From assembly GCA_003105285.1 (NCBI GenBank), contig PQAN01000434.1, forward strand, positions 1-13,212: 13,212 nucleotides of DNA, written 5' to 3'. How positions within the stretch are numbered: the stretch's first letter is position 1; each line of letters opens with the position of its first letter. Shown one piece after another: positions 1-6,694 of the stretch. Under the pieces are notes generated by a model. The model did not search any database. It had not been told where the DNA came from and was given only the letters and a program-made list of their open reading frames with translations. The stretch is from Methylocystaceae bacterium. Its GTDB lineage: Bacteria > Pseudomonadota > Alphaproteobacteria > Rhizobiales > Beijerinckiaceae. The translations under genes were made by a program, and so were the position numbers.

Positions 1-863
1 GGGTCCGCGATCTCGCCGAGCGCCGCCGCGGCCTCCTTGCGCAGATTGGCCTGCGGATGGGCGAGCCCGGCGCCGATCGGTGCGACGGCGCGAGATATTT
101 TGAGCCGCCCGAGGCTGCGGATCGCTTTGAGTCTGACCTGCCAGAAATCGTCAGAGAGCGCTTCGAGAAGCGGCCCGACGCTGTCGACGCCGGCGCGTTC
201 CTTGTTCAAGGTTTCGGCGGCGATTTCCCGCACCATCCAATCGGCGTCCGCGAGCGCCCTGACGATCGTCTCGCTCGCCGGCTCCGCATGCGTGAAGGCC
301 AGTGAGCTGACCGCTGCGCGGCGGACCAGAGGATCGGCGTCGGTCGCCGCGGTTCTCAACGCGGGAACCGCCTCCTCGAGCTTCAAGAAGCCGATCACGC
401 CGACAGCCTGCACGCGCACCTGCGGGTCTAAGTCGACGAGAGCCGCGAGCGCCGGCCCGAGCGCGTCCTTGCGCCGCAATTCCTTCAGGGCGCGCAGCGC
501 CGACAAGCGCACGAAAGCGCTCGGATGCGCGAGCAGCGGCAGCAGAGGATCGGCCGCGGCCGGGTCTTTCAGCTCGGCGGCGCTGTCGGCCGCCGCGCTC
601 GCGACGTCGGGCTCGATGTCGACGAGAGCGACGGCCAGCGCCGCCGCCGTCTCCGGGCCGTCGAAGGCGCTGAGAGCGAGCGCCGCCTGTCGGCGCACGC
701 CGGCGTCCGCATCCGTCAGCGCGCCCGCGAGCAGTGGAATCGCCGCCTCGTCGCCGCTGTCGGCGAGTTCCATGACGGCGACACGCCGTTCTCCTGCATC
801 GGCGCTCCGAAGGCGCAGCGCGATGTCCTCGAGGTCGCAATATTCTTCGAAAGGATCGGCCAT
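1..863 (-). CDS. HEAT-repeat protein, 3' end beyond window
   Basis: An open frame runs from an ATG at 863 to the left edge without a stop (287 codons visible). The translation starts MADPFEEYCDLEDIALRL and then repeats a roughly 30-residue unit of paired helices with the HEAT signature. Examples are DADAGVRRQAALAL, DLDPQVRVQAVGVI, DADPLVRRAAVSSL and LAHPQANLRKEAAAAL, giving about eight units. There is no signal peptide or membrane segment, so it is probably cytoplasmic. HEAT arrays are scaffolds for protein-protein contacts; some resemble the PBS-lyase repeats of phycobilin lyases, but nothing here indicates lyase activity. It starts 10 bp after the ferredoxin stop, so it is co-transcribed and may scaffold or assemble the flavoprotein-ferredoxin pair. 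That role is inferred. The long frames on the opposite strand here are antisense shadows. The fold is confident, the role unknown. Confidence 0.88.
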   Translation of the reverse strand, partial: MADPFEEYCDLEDIALRLRSADAGERRVAVMELADSGDEAAIPLLAGALTDADAGVRRQAALALSAFDGPETAAALAVALVDIEPDVASAAADSAAELKDPAAADPLLPLLAHPSAFVRLSALRALKELRRKDALGPALAALVDLDPQVRVQAVGVIGFLKLEEAVPALRTAATDADPLVRRAAVSSLAFTHAEPASETIVRALADADWMVREIAAETLNKERAGVDSVGPLLEALSDDFWQVRLKAIRSLGRLKISRAVAPIGAGLAHPQANLRKEAAAALGEIAD

Positions 864-873
864 GGCGGCGCTT

Positions 874-1107
874 CTACTTCAGGAGGTAGGGGATGCCGAC
901 GGTGACCGCGCCGGTCGGACAGTCCGCCGCGCAGGGCTTGCAGTACCAGCACTCGTCGTAGGCCATATAGGCCTTTCCGGAAGTCTCGCTGATGCGGAGC
1001 ACGTCGAGGGGGCAGACATCGACGCACACCGTGCATCCTTTGTCGGCGATGCATTTTTGATTGTCTACGACGACGGGGACGGACGTTGAGGCTGTTGCAT
1101 GCGGCAT
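874..1107 (-). CDS. two-[4Fe-4S] ferredoxin, AprB-like
   Basis: A 77-residue electron carrier with eight cysteines in two cluster motifs. The first, C19-x5-C25-x2-C28-x3-C32-P, has an enlarged first gap; the second, C53-x2-C56-x2-C59-x3-C63-P, is classical. The enlarged first motif followed by CWYCKPC recalls the beta subunit of adenylylsulfate reductase (AprB), but the protein lacks AprB's C-terminal tail and is about half its length. There is no signal peptide, so it should act in the cytoplasm. It starts 33 bp after the flavoprotein stop, with a GAGAG-type ribosome site, and lies 10 bp before the HEAT gene. It most likely passes electrons to or from the FAD of the upstream flavoprotein. 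The donor or acceptor is not identifiable. Family assignment is firm; the AprB relationship is by resemblance only. Confidence 0.9.
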   Translation of the reverse strand: MPHATASTSVPVVVDNQKCIADKGCTVCVDVCPLDVLRISETSGKAYMAYDECWYCKPCAADCPTGAVTVGIPYLLK

Positions 1108-1140
1108 GGGAATCGCTCTCGCTTTCAGGGGCAGCCGGTC

Positions 1141-2877
1141 TCACGCGCCGGCGCGGACGCGCTGTTTGTCGTAGAGGTCCTTTTCTTCGTCGGCGATCGG
1201 CACGATGTAGGGATCGACCGCGCGCTTTTCGCATGACATGCGCCCGTCGCGCTTCGAGAGCAGCGTGTGGCAGAACCAGTTTTCATCGTCTTTTTCGGGA
1301 TAATCCGTCCGCAGGTGATACAGTCCCCAGCGGCTTTCCGTACGATACAGCGAGGAGAAGGCCGCCATGTCGGCGCAGTCGAGAATCGACGCGACCTCCA
1401 GCGCGCGCAACAGCTCATGCGCGTTTTTCGCGACCATGCCGTTCTCCGCGTCGTCGCGAACTTCTGCGAAGCGGGCCTGTCCCAGTTCGAATTTGCGCGT
1501 CACCTTCGGCGGCTGGAGATAGTCGTTCACGAGGCGGCGGGTCTTGTATTCGATCTGATTGGGCGGCACGCCGTCCTCCCTCTTCGTCGGAGCCAGAACG
1601 CGGTCGCGCTCCCGCACGACGTCGCCGGCGTCGAACTCGGCAAAATCTACGCCCTCGGCGAATTCCGCCGCATCGGCGCCGGCGATGGCGCCATTGGTGA
1701 AGGCCCCCAGCATGTAGTTGTGCGGCACGCTCGCCATATCGCCGGCCGCATAGAGGCCGGGCACGGTCGTGCGCGCGAACTCGTCGACGAAGACTCCGGA
1801 CGCGCTATGGCCCGAGCAAAAGCCGATCTCGGAAATATGCATTTCTATCATGTCGCGCCGGTAATCCGTCCCGCGACCACGGTGGAAGTCGCCGCGCGTC
1901 GGCCGCTCTACATTGTGGAGAATCGCTTCGATCTCGGACACGGTGTCGTCGTGGAGATGGTTCAGCTTCAAGAACACCGGTCCCTTGCCCGACTGCAACT
2001 CCTTGAAGAATTCGAGCATCATCTGGCCCGACCAGTAGTCGCATTCGATGAAGCGCGAGCCCTCGCTATTGGCCGTGTACGCGCCGAACGGCCCGGCGAC
2101 ATAGGCGCAGGCGGGACCATTATAGTCTTTGATCAGCGGATTGATCTGGAAGCATTCGAGATTGGCGAGCGCCGCGCCTGCGTGATACGCCATCGCGTAG
2201 CCGTCGCCCGAATTCGCGGCGTTTTCATATGTGCCGAACATGTAGCCGGAGGTCGGCAGGCCGAGCCGCCCCGCGGCGCCCATGCACAAAACGACCGCCT
2301 TGGCCCTCACGATCAGAAATTCGGCGGTTCTCGTATTGACGGCGATCGCGCCGGCGATGCGGCCGTCCTTTCCGGTCAGCAGCCGCGTCGCCATGTAGCG
2401 GTTCGAGATCAGAAGGCGTTCGCGCCGCAATTGCCGGTAGAGCGCCTTCTTGACCGTGTCGCCATTGGGCATGGGCAGCACATAGGTGCCGATATGATGC
2501 ACCTTCTTGACGGCGAAGTCGCCGTTCTCGTTCTTTTGAAAGCGTATGCCGAAGCTGTCCAGCTCTTCGATGATCGAATAGCAGGTCTCCGCATATTTCA
2601 AGACGGCCTTCTGGTCGACGATCCCGTCATTGGCGATGGTGATCTCCTTCGTATATTGCTCGGGCGTCGCATATCCGGGGATGACCGCATTGTTGAGCCC
2701 ATCCATGCCCATGGAGATGGCGCCGGATCGTTTGACATTGGCCTTTTCCAGGAGAATCACCCGCGCATCGGGGTTTCTCTTCTTGGCCTTCAGCGCCGCC
2801 ATCGGCCCCGCCGTTCCGCCGCCGATCACGAGCACGTCGCAAGACACTTCCGAGAGGCCGTCGATTATCTGATCCAT
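1141..2877 (-). CDS. AprA/fumarate reductase-type FAD flavoprotein
   Basis: A 578-residue FAD-binding oxidoreductase of the succinate dehydrogenase/fumarate reductase/AprA superfamily. The N-terminal dinucleotide motif is DVLVIGGGTAG (G19, G21, G24). It continues with the Ser/Gly-rich flavin loop KRSGAISMGMDGLNN and a C-terminal FAD motif LYAAGDMASVPHNYMLGAF with the conserved Gly-Asp at 379-380. The C-terminal helical domain carries ESRWGLYHLRTDYPEKDDEN, typical of this superfamily. There is no transmembrane or export signal. I chose the ATG at 2877 because it sits just ahead of the fold. An in-frame GTG at 2916 would add 13 residues but has no visible ribosome site. It is the first gene of the operon with the ferredoxin and HEAT protein. 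The AprA-like look suggests a sulfur compound or dicarboxylate, but the substrate is not determined; sulfite/APS chemistry should not be assumed. Confidence 0.9.
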   Translation of the reverse strand: MDQIIDGLSEVSCDVLVIGGGTAGPMAALKAKKRNPDARVILLEKANVKRSGAISMGMDGLNNAVIPGYATPEQYTKEITIANDGIVDQKAVLKYAETCYSIIEELDSFGIRFQKNENGDFAVKKVHHIGTYVLPMPNGDTVKKALYRQLRRERLLISNRYMATRLLTGKDGRIAGAIAVNTRTAEFLIVRAKAVVLCMGAAGRLGLPTSGYMFGTYENAANSGDGYAMAYHAGAALANLECFQINPLIKDYNGPACAYVAGPFGAYTANSEGSRFIECDYWSGQMMLEFFKELQSGKGPVFLKLNHLHDDTVSEIEAILHNVERPTRGDFHRGRGTDYRRDMIEMHISEIGFCSGHSASGVFVDEFARTTVPGLYAAGDMASVPHNYMLGAFTNGAIAGADAAEFAEGVDFAEFDAGDVVRERDRVLAPTKREDGVPPNQIEYKTRRLVNDYLQPPKVTRKFELGQARFAEVRDDAENGMVAKNAHELLRALEVASILDCADMAAFSSLYRTESRWGLYHLRTDYPEKDDENWFCHTLLSKRDGRMSCEKRAVDPYIVPIADEEKDLYDKQRVRAGA

Positions 2878-3019
2878 TTCTCGCTTGTCCGAGCCGAGGC
2901 CCTGCGCCCGATTCACGAAGCCATGAACCGGGCGCAGCGGCTAAACCGTCGGCCCGATAATGGGGCGCGGCCGCGACGGGCGATAGCAATTAGTTGGCCG
3001 TCGTCATTCTCGTCGGCGC

Positions 3020-3049
3020 CCGACATCGCCGAAACGCCCTATGTAGAAT
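3020..3049 (+). promoter_or_regulatory. sigma70-like promoter candidate for smbP
   Basis: CCGACA at 3020-3025 (4/6 to TTGACA) and TAGAAT at 3044-3049 (5/6 to TATAAT) are separated by 18 bp. Transcription would start near 3056, giving a leader of about 37 nt to the smbP ATG. This is a consensus match by eye only. Confidence 0.4.
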
Positions 3050-3051
3050 TG

Positions 3052-3068
3052 CGATGCGTCTCGCATCG
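3052..3068. promoter_or_regulatory. dyad at predicted smbP transcription start
   Basis: CGATGCG and CGCATCG form a perfect 7-bp inverted repeat with a 3-nt centre (TCT). It lies directly downstream of the candidate -10 element and covers the predicted +1. That is where a repressor such as a metal sensor would act, or a short leader hairpin would form. No specific regulator can be named, and a 7-bp dyad can arise by chance. Confidence 0.3.
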
Positions 3069-3092
3069 AACTTTGAAGAAAGGGTCCCCGCC

Positions 3093-3431
3093 ATGTCTCG
3101 CAGATTCGTGATCGCAATGTTGAGCCTCGGCTTCACGCTTTTGTTTGCGCCCGGGCTCTCCCTGGCCGTCGAAGACCATGTAGCGGAGGCCATTACCCAT
3201 ACGAAGCAGGCCATTTCCGAGGGCAAGGCAGGCAAGGCCGCTGGCGTCGTCACTCACGCCGAAATCGCGCTCACCCATGCCCGAGCCGGCGAGAAGGCAA
3301 AGGCCAACCCCCATACAGAGGAAGGGATCAAACATCTCGAGGAAGCGATCGCCACCGGTAAGAAAGGGGACGCCAAGGCCGCCACGACCCACGCCGAAGC
3401 CGCGTTGACGCATCTGGAGCAAGCCAAGTAG
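3093..3431 (+). CDS. smbP: SmbP-like exported histidine-rich metal-binding protein
   Basis: A 112-residue protein with a clear Sec signal peptide: basic MSRRF, a hydrophobic core, and likely cleavage after GLSLA (residue 25). The mature part is all-helical and contains eight histidines in four H-x6-H pairs (29/36, 55/62, 74/81, 100/107). These fall in a tandem duplication of 45 residues, so each pair recurs exactly 45 positions later. This layout matches SmbP, the small periplasmic protein of Nitrosomonas europaea that binds Cu(II) and other divalent metals. It has no cysteine. The likely role is periplasmic metal binding or buffering. The ATG at 3093 is preceded by AAGAAAGGG at a good distance, which favours it over an in-frame upstream ATG. 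The gene stands alone, divergent from the flavoprotein operon and followed by its own terminator. Confidence 0.88.
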   Translation: MSRRFVIAMLSLGFTLLFAPGLSLAVEDHVAEAITHTKQAISEGKAGKAAGVVTHAEIALTHARAGEKAKANPHTEEGIKHLEEAIATGKKGDAKAATTHAEAALTHLEQAK

Positions 3432-3529
3432 CTCTTCGCCTCTTGGCAGGAATGAGCCGAGGGCGACAAGCCATCGAGGCGAATGACGCCGAGTGGAGAG
3501 GGTTCTCCGGGGGCTCTCTCCCTCCGCCG

Positions 3530-3560
3530 GTCGCCTGGAAACACTCCGGGCGGCTTTTTT
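3530..3560 (+). terminator. rho-independent terminator after smbP
   Basis: GTCGCCTGG (3530-3538) pairs with CCGGGCGGC (3546-3554), giving a 9-bp stem with two G-T wobbles around a 7-nt loop (AAACACT). Six T residues follow at once (3555-3560). It lies about 100 nt after the smbP stop. A second purine/pyrimidine hairpin (GGAGAG with CTCTCC) occurs just before it. Confidence 0.75.
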
Positions 3561-3941
3561 CAGGATGATTTCCGGCTTTGATAAAATAACGACTTACGTT
3601 GCTATTGATCGTAAATGCTGACGTATCGTTGCATTTCACCTGCGAGCGGCGATGTCCACGAGCCGTGATCGACCAAGGCGTCGGTCGAGAGACGCTGGAT
3701 CTGCGCTTCAAAAATGTGAGAAGGCGCCGGCGCGCTCCGGGCGCGCCGACGCCGTGTATCGGCGTAGCATCGAAATTTGCCTTGGACACAGTAAAAATTG
3801 TTGCTAGGGGTATGAAGTCGAAGAGTAGTTCGTAATCATTGTTTCAATCTGTGGTTTTGCCGATCGACGGCGACAGCGCCTTCGAGAATTTCCGGACGCA
3901 GACTGTCGCGCCGCCGCGATCGAGACGAAAGTCGTGATCTC
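3561..3941. other. intergenic leader of the Hint gene with strong hairpin
   Basis: No convincing gene occurs here. The frame at 3599-3835 has no ribosome site and biased, low-complexity content. The first part (3575-3640) is AT-richer than its surroundings. At 3723-3753 a strong hairpin forms: CGGCGCGC (3728-3735) pairs perfectly with GCGCGCCG (3741-3748) across TCCGG, and GGCG/CGCC extend it past one mismatch. No T tract follows on either strand, so it is not an ordinary terminator. TTGGAC at 3782 is a possible -35 element, but no good -10 is correctly spaced. Confidence 0.5.
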
Positions 3942-5594
3942 ATGCGAAACATTTTGACGCGAGACGAAACCGAATCTGTCGAACACGTCTTGAAGGCGCT
4001 CGTCGCCGCAGGAGAGGGAGTCCGCTACGGTCGTGGCGATCCCCGGCACATCGACTTCCTGAGGTACTGCGCGATCCGCAGCGGACACGCCGAGCAGCGC
4101 TATCCGGCATTGTTCCAGACGATCGCGGCGGGCGCGACGTCGCGACCCGAGGCGGTCGCCGGCGCGTTCGCCGACGGCGAGCGGCTCGACTTCGTCTCCA
4201 CGCATCGGCGGACCGGGAACATCCATGCGCGGGCGACAGTCACGCGCGTCGACCCCGTCGCTCGCATGGCGCTATGGCTCCAAATCTTCGACCAGTCCGG
4301 CGGCTCGCCCGTCCTCCTCGCCTCGGGCTCGAGCGACGTCTTCGATCGCCAGACGGCGACGATCGAGACGATTCCGGCCGACGCCAGATCGCGCGCCCGA
4401 GACGTGACGCTTCAGAGCGTCATCTCCTATGTCATCTATTATCAGGACGGTACGACGGAAAGCGGCTCGACAGGCCGGTCCTGGTCGCACGGTGCGACGC
4501 GGGACCCCGTCATCCAGGATCCGGCGATCCGTTCGGACAGGACGCAAGGCGATCGCGACGACATCGTCATCGGCCTGGCGCGCGGGTTCGGTAGCCTCAC
4601 CGACGTCGACTACTGGTTCTGGGAAGAAAATAAACAAGACAACCATCCGAGCGTGCTGGTCCCTTTCACAGGCTCGATTCAGTTCGATTTTCCGATCGCG
4701 CCTCTGTCGGACGGCAATCCGATCCTGCAATTCTACCTGTCGCGGCAGGAGGGCGGCACGTCGGACTTGACCATCGCCGACACGCAGAAATATCGGCAAT
4801 TCTTCCAGCTGGATCCGCAGGACCCCAGCAATCGCACGATCAAATTCGCGCTGCGGGCGACCGCGGCCGACGCGGGCAACGCCATCGATTTCGGCCCCAG
4901 CCCTTGGGTGTCGGATACGAAGACGTTCTTCTCTGCGACCGTCACCGTCCGCTTCGCCGATCCATCCAATGGCGCAGGGTGGGCGAGCGTCGTCAGCTCC
5001 ACGAGTCCCAACGCCGATCAGACGGATGGCGTCGCCTATATCAAGCCCATCGTCTATGTCTGGCATTGTCTCGTCGCCGGGACGCAGATCACGCTCGCCG
5101 ACGGCTCGACGAAGCCGATCGAAGATTTTGAGGCTGGCGATATCGTGCTCAGCGGCGAGCGGGGCCGACGCGTCCAGGCCACTCTGGCGCAGCCCCATAG
5201 CGGGCCGGTGGTCGTGCTCACATTCGACAATGGCGCGGTTCTTCGCGGCTCGGGCACGCATCCGGTGTTCACGCCGGGATCGGAGAACGCCGTGCAAGCC
5301 GCCTCGCTACGCCCGGGCGACAAGGTAGCGACGGCGAACGGCGGGTCCACGAGCGTCGTTTCCGTGGACGTCGAGACTGTGGAAAACGGCGGCCTGTTCA
5401 ATCTCTGGCTCGAGACGGACCCGCCCGGCCCGACGATCATGGCCGCCAATGGCGTTCTGGTCGGCGATTATCAGATACAGACGTCGCTTCTCGAGAAGGT
5501 CCGCAACGATCCGGAGTTCGTGCGGGCGAAGCTGCCGAAATCGCTCCATGCCGACTATGCGAGCTGGCTCGAGGATCGCGCGAACGCGCGCTGA
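3942..5594 (+). CDS. Hint-domain protein with unknown N-terminal region
   Basis: A 550-residue protein. Residues 376 to about 510 form a Hint (Hedgehog/intein) autoprocessing domain. It starts with the nucleophile Cys376 in HCLVAGTQITLADG, has the block-B Thr-His at 439-440 (GSGTHPVF), and ends around ANGVLVGD (Asn503). The canonical intein His-Asn end is missing, so it may cleave or remain attached rather than splice, like bacterial intein-like and Hint_2 proteins. About 40 charged residues follow. Residues 1-375 match nothing I recognise. They begin with a helical stretch and become beta-rich and aromatic (YWFWEEN, FTGSIQFDFPIAP). No Sec signal is visible. The start is the first plausible ATG; GAGACGAAAG lies upstream at a longish distance. 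It converges on lodB and overlaps its end by 40 nt. Whether it belongs to that system is open. Confidence 0.8.
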   Translation: MRNILTRDETESVEHVLKALVAAGEGVRYGRGDPRHIDFLRYCAIRSGHAEQRYPALFQTIAAGATSRPEAVAGAFADGERLDFVSTHRRTGNIHARATVTRVDPVARMALWLQIFDQSGGSPVLLASGSSDVFDRQTATIETIPADARSRARDVTLQSVISYVIYYQDGTTESGSTGRSWSHGATRDPVIQDPAIRSDRTQGDRDDIVIGLARGFGSLTDVDYWFWEENKQDNHPSVLVPFTGSIQFDFPIAPLSDGNPILQFYLSRQEGGTSDLTIADTQKYRQFFQLDPQDPSNRTIKFALRATAADAGNAIDFGPSPWVSDTKTFFSATVTVRFADPSNGAGWASVVSSTSPNADQTDGVAYIKPIVYVWHCLVAGTQITLADGSTKPIEDFEAGDIVLSGERGRRVQATLAQPHSGPVVVLTFDNGAVLRGSGTHPVFTPGSENAVQAASLRPGDKVATANGGSTSVVSVDVETVENGGLFNLWLETDPPGPTIMAANGVLVGDYQIQTSLLEKVRNDPEFVRAKLPKSLHADYASWLEDRANAR

Positions 5595-6694
5595 TGGCGA
5601 CGCAGCCAGAACGGCTGGTCGCCGAAACGGCGCTCGGCCGCGTAATGCGCGCGACGCTCCGTCAGATAGCGTCGCAGCGTCGACTGCGCCCGCTGCGCAT
5701 AGGCGGCGCCGGCCGCGGCTTCGTCGGCGCCGTCCGACAATGAGCGCAGAATAGCGTCGGCGGCGGCGCAGCCGTCGTCGAGCGCCCCCGCGATGCCGGA
5801 CGAGGTCAGCGGATCGAAGCCGATCAGCGCGTCGCCCGCGACGAGCCAGCCGGAGCCGCCAGCACGGTCGACATGCTGCGAGAACGCGGGAAAGACCGCG
5901 ATTTCGGCGGGGATGGCCGGCGCCGCCAGCTCGGCCAGCAGCGTCGTCTCGGCCCAGGCGCGATGGAAGATTTCCGGATCGCGGAAACGACGCTCGCGCG
6001 CGATGTCGTCGTCGGTCATCAAAGTGACGATCGCGCGGCCGTCGGGCAGCGGCGCCGCGTACCACCACCCGTCCGCTACGGCCTCGACGGCCGAATGGCC
6101 GACAAGTCGCGCGTTGACTGGAGACGGCGTCACCGTCGCCAGTGCGATCAGCCGGTCATGCAGACGGCGGCGGGCGCCGAGCCTCGCGGCGACCGCCGCC
6201 CGGCGTCCCGTCGCGTCGACCAGGAATCGGGCGCTCGCCGAGACGACGCCCGCCTCTCCGACGAGGCGGGCGCTCCACCGGTCGCCTCGCCGCTCTAGTC
6301 CGACGAGCGTCGCCGGCGACACGACCTCGGCGCCGGCGGCGATCGCCTCCGCCCGCAGCCAAGCGTCGAACGCCGCCCGGTCGAGATGCCAGCCGTGTCC
6401 GAGACCGCGGCGCAGAAAATCGCCGATCGCCGCCGTGGCGCCGCCCCAGACGCTGAGATTGCCGTGATAGGGGCGGTGACCGAGCGGCTCCAGGTCGCGC
6501 GGCAGGCCGAGCCGTCCGAGCGCTGTTCCGACGGTCGGGACCGCGGACTCGCCGATACGAAAACGAGAGCGCCGCTGACGGTCGACCAGAACGACGCGCG
6601 GCAGTCCCGCGCGGCGCAGAGCGAGCGCCGTCGCCGCGCCGGCCGGCCCCGCCCCGACGATCAGCGCGTCGGCGGCGACGCTGTCACAGCTCAT
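5555..6694 (-). CDS. LodB-type FAD-dependent CTQ maturation flavoprotein
   Basis: A 379-residue flavoprotein of the tryptophan-halogenase/p-hydroxybenzoate hydroxylase class. It has an N-terminal FAD motif ALIVGAGPAGAATALALRR (G14, G16, G19), GESAVPT at 48-54, GHGWHLDRAAFDAWLR at 99-114, and the flavin motif VAGDALIGFDPLTSSGIAGA near residue 290. It lacks the Lys-containing active-site stretch I would expect of a true halogenase. Directly upstream is a LodA-like oxidase whose stop overlaps this start in ATGAGCTGTGA (11 nt), implying translational coupling. In Marinomonas, LodB is required to form the cysteine tryptophylquinone of LodA, and that role is inferred here, probably oxygenation of the target tryptophan. 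The position next to LodA decides the call over a generic monooxygenase. Its last 40 nt overlap the convergent Hint gene. It is cytoplasmic. Confidence 0.85.
   Translation of the reverse strand: MSCDSVAADALIVGAGPAGAATALALRRAGLPRVVLVDRQRRSRFRIGESAVPTVGTALGRLGLPRDLEPLGHRPYHGNLSVWGGATAAIGDFLRRGLGHGWHLDRAAFDAWLRAEAIAAGAEVVSPATLVGLERRGDRWSARLVGEAGVVSASARFLVDATGRRAAVAARLGARRRLHDRLIALATVTPSPVNARLVGHSAVEAVADGWWYAAPLPDGRAIVTLMTDDDIARERRFRDPEIFHRAWAETTLLAELAAPAIPAEIAVFPAFSQHVDRAGGSGWLVAGDALIGFDPLTSSGIAGALDDGCAAADAILRSLSDGADEAAAGAAYAQRAQSTLRRYLTERRAHYAAERRFGDQPFWLRRHQRAFARSSSQLA

Noticed and set aside
37..1089. Plus-strand frame of 350 codons over the HEAT and ferredoxin genes
   Set aside because: Ser/Ala/Arg-rich antisense translation. 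The minus strand gives regular HEAT repeats and a ferredoxin with eight cluster cysteines.
1267..3111. Long plus-strand open frame (614 codons) across the flavoprotein gene
   Set aside because: It is the antisense of a gene with clear FAD motifs. High GC content removes stops from the opposite strand, and the translation is rich in Arg, His and Ala with no family resemblance.
3093..3431. Histidine-rich repeats as a phasin or antifreeze-type low-complexity protein
   Set aside because: The regular H-x6-H pairs, signal peptide and length fit SmbP much better.
3599..3835. 78-codon plus frame before the Hint gene
   Set aside because: No ribosome site, runs through the hairpin, and the translation is low-complexity basic and Pro-rich.
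5555..6694. True tryptophan halogenase
   Set aside because: FAD motifs are of that superfamily, but I see no convincing halogenase active-site lysine motif, and the coupled LodA-like gene points to a LodB role.
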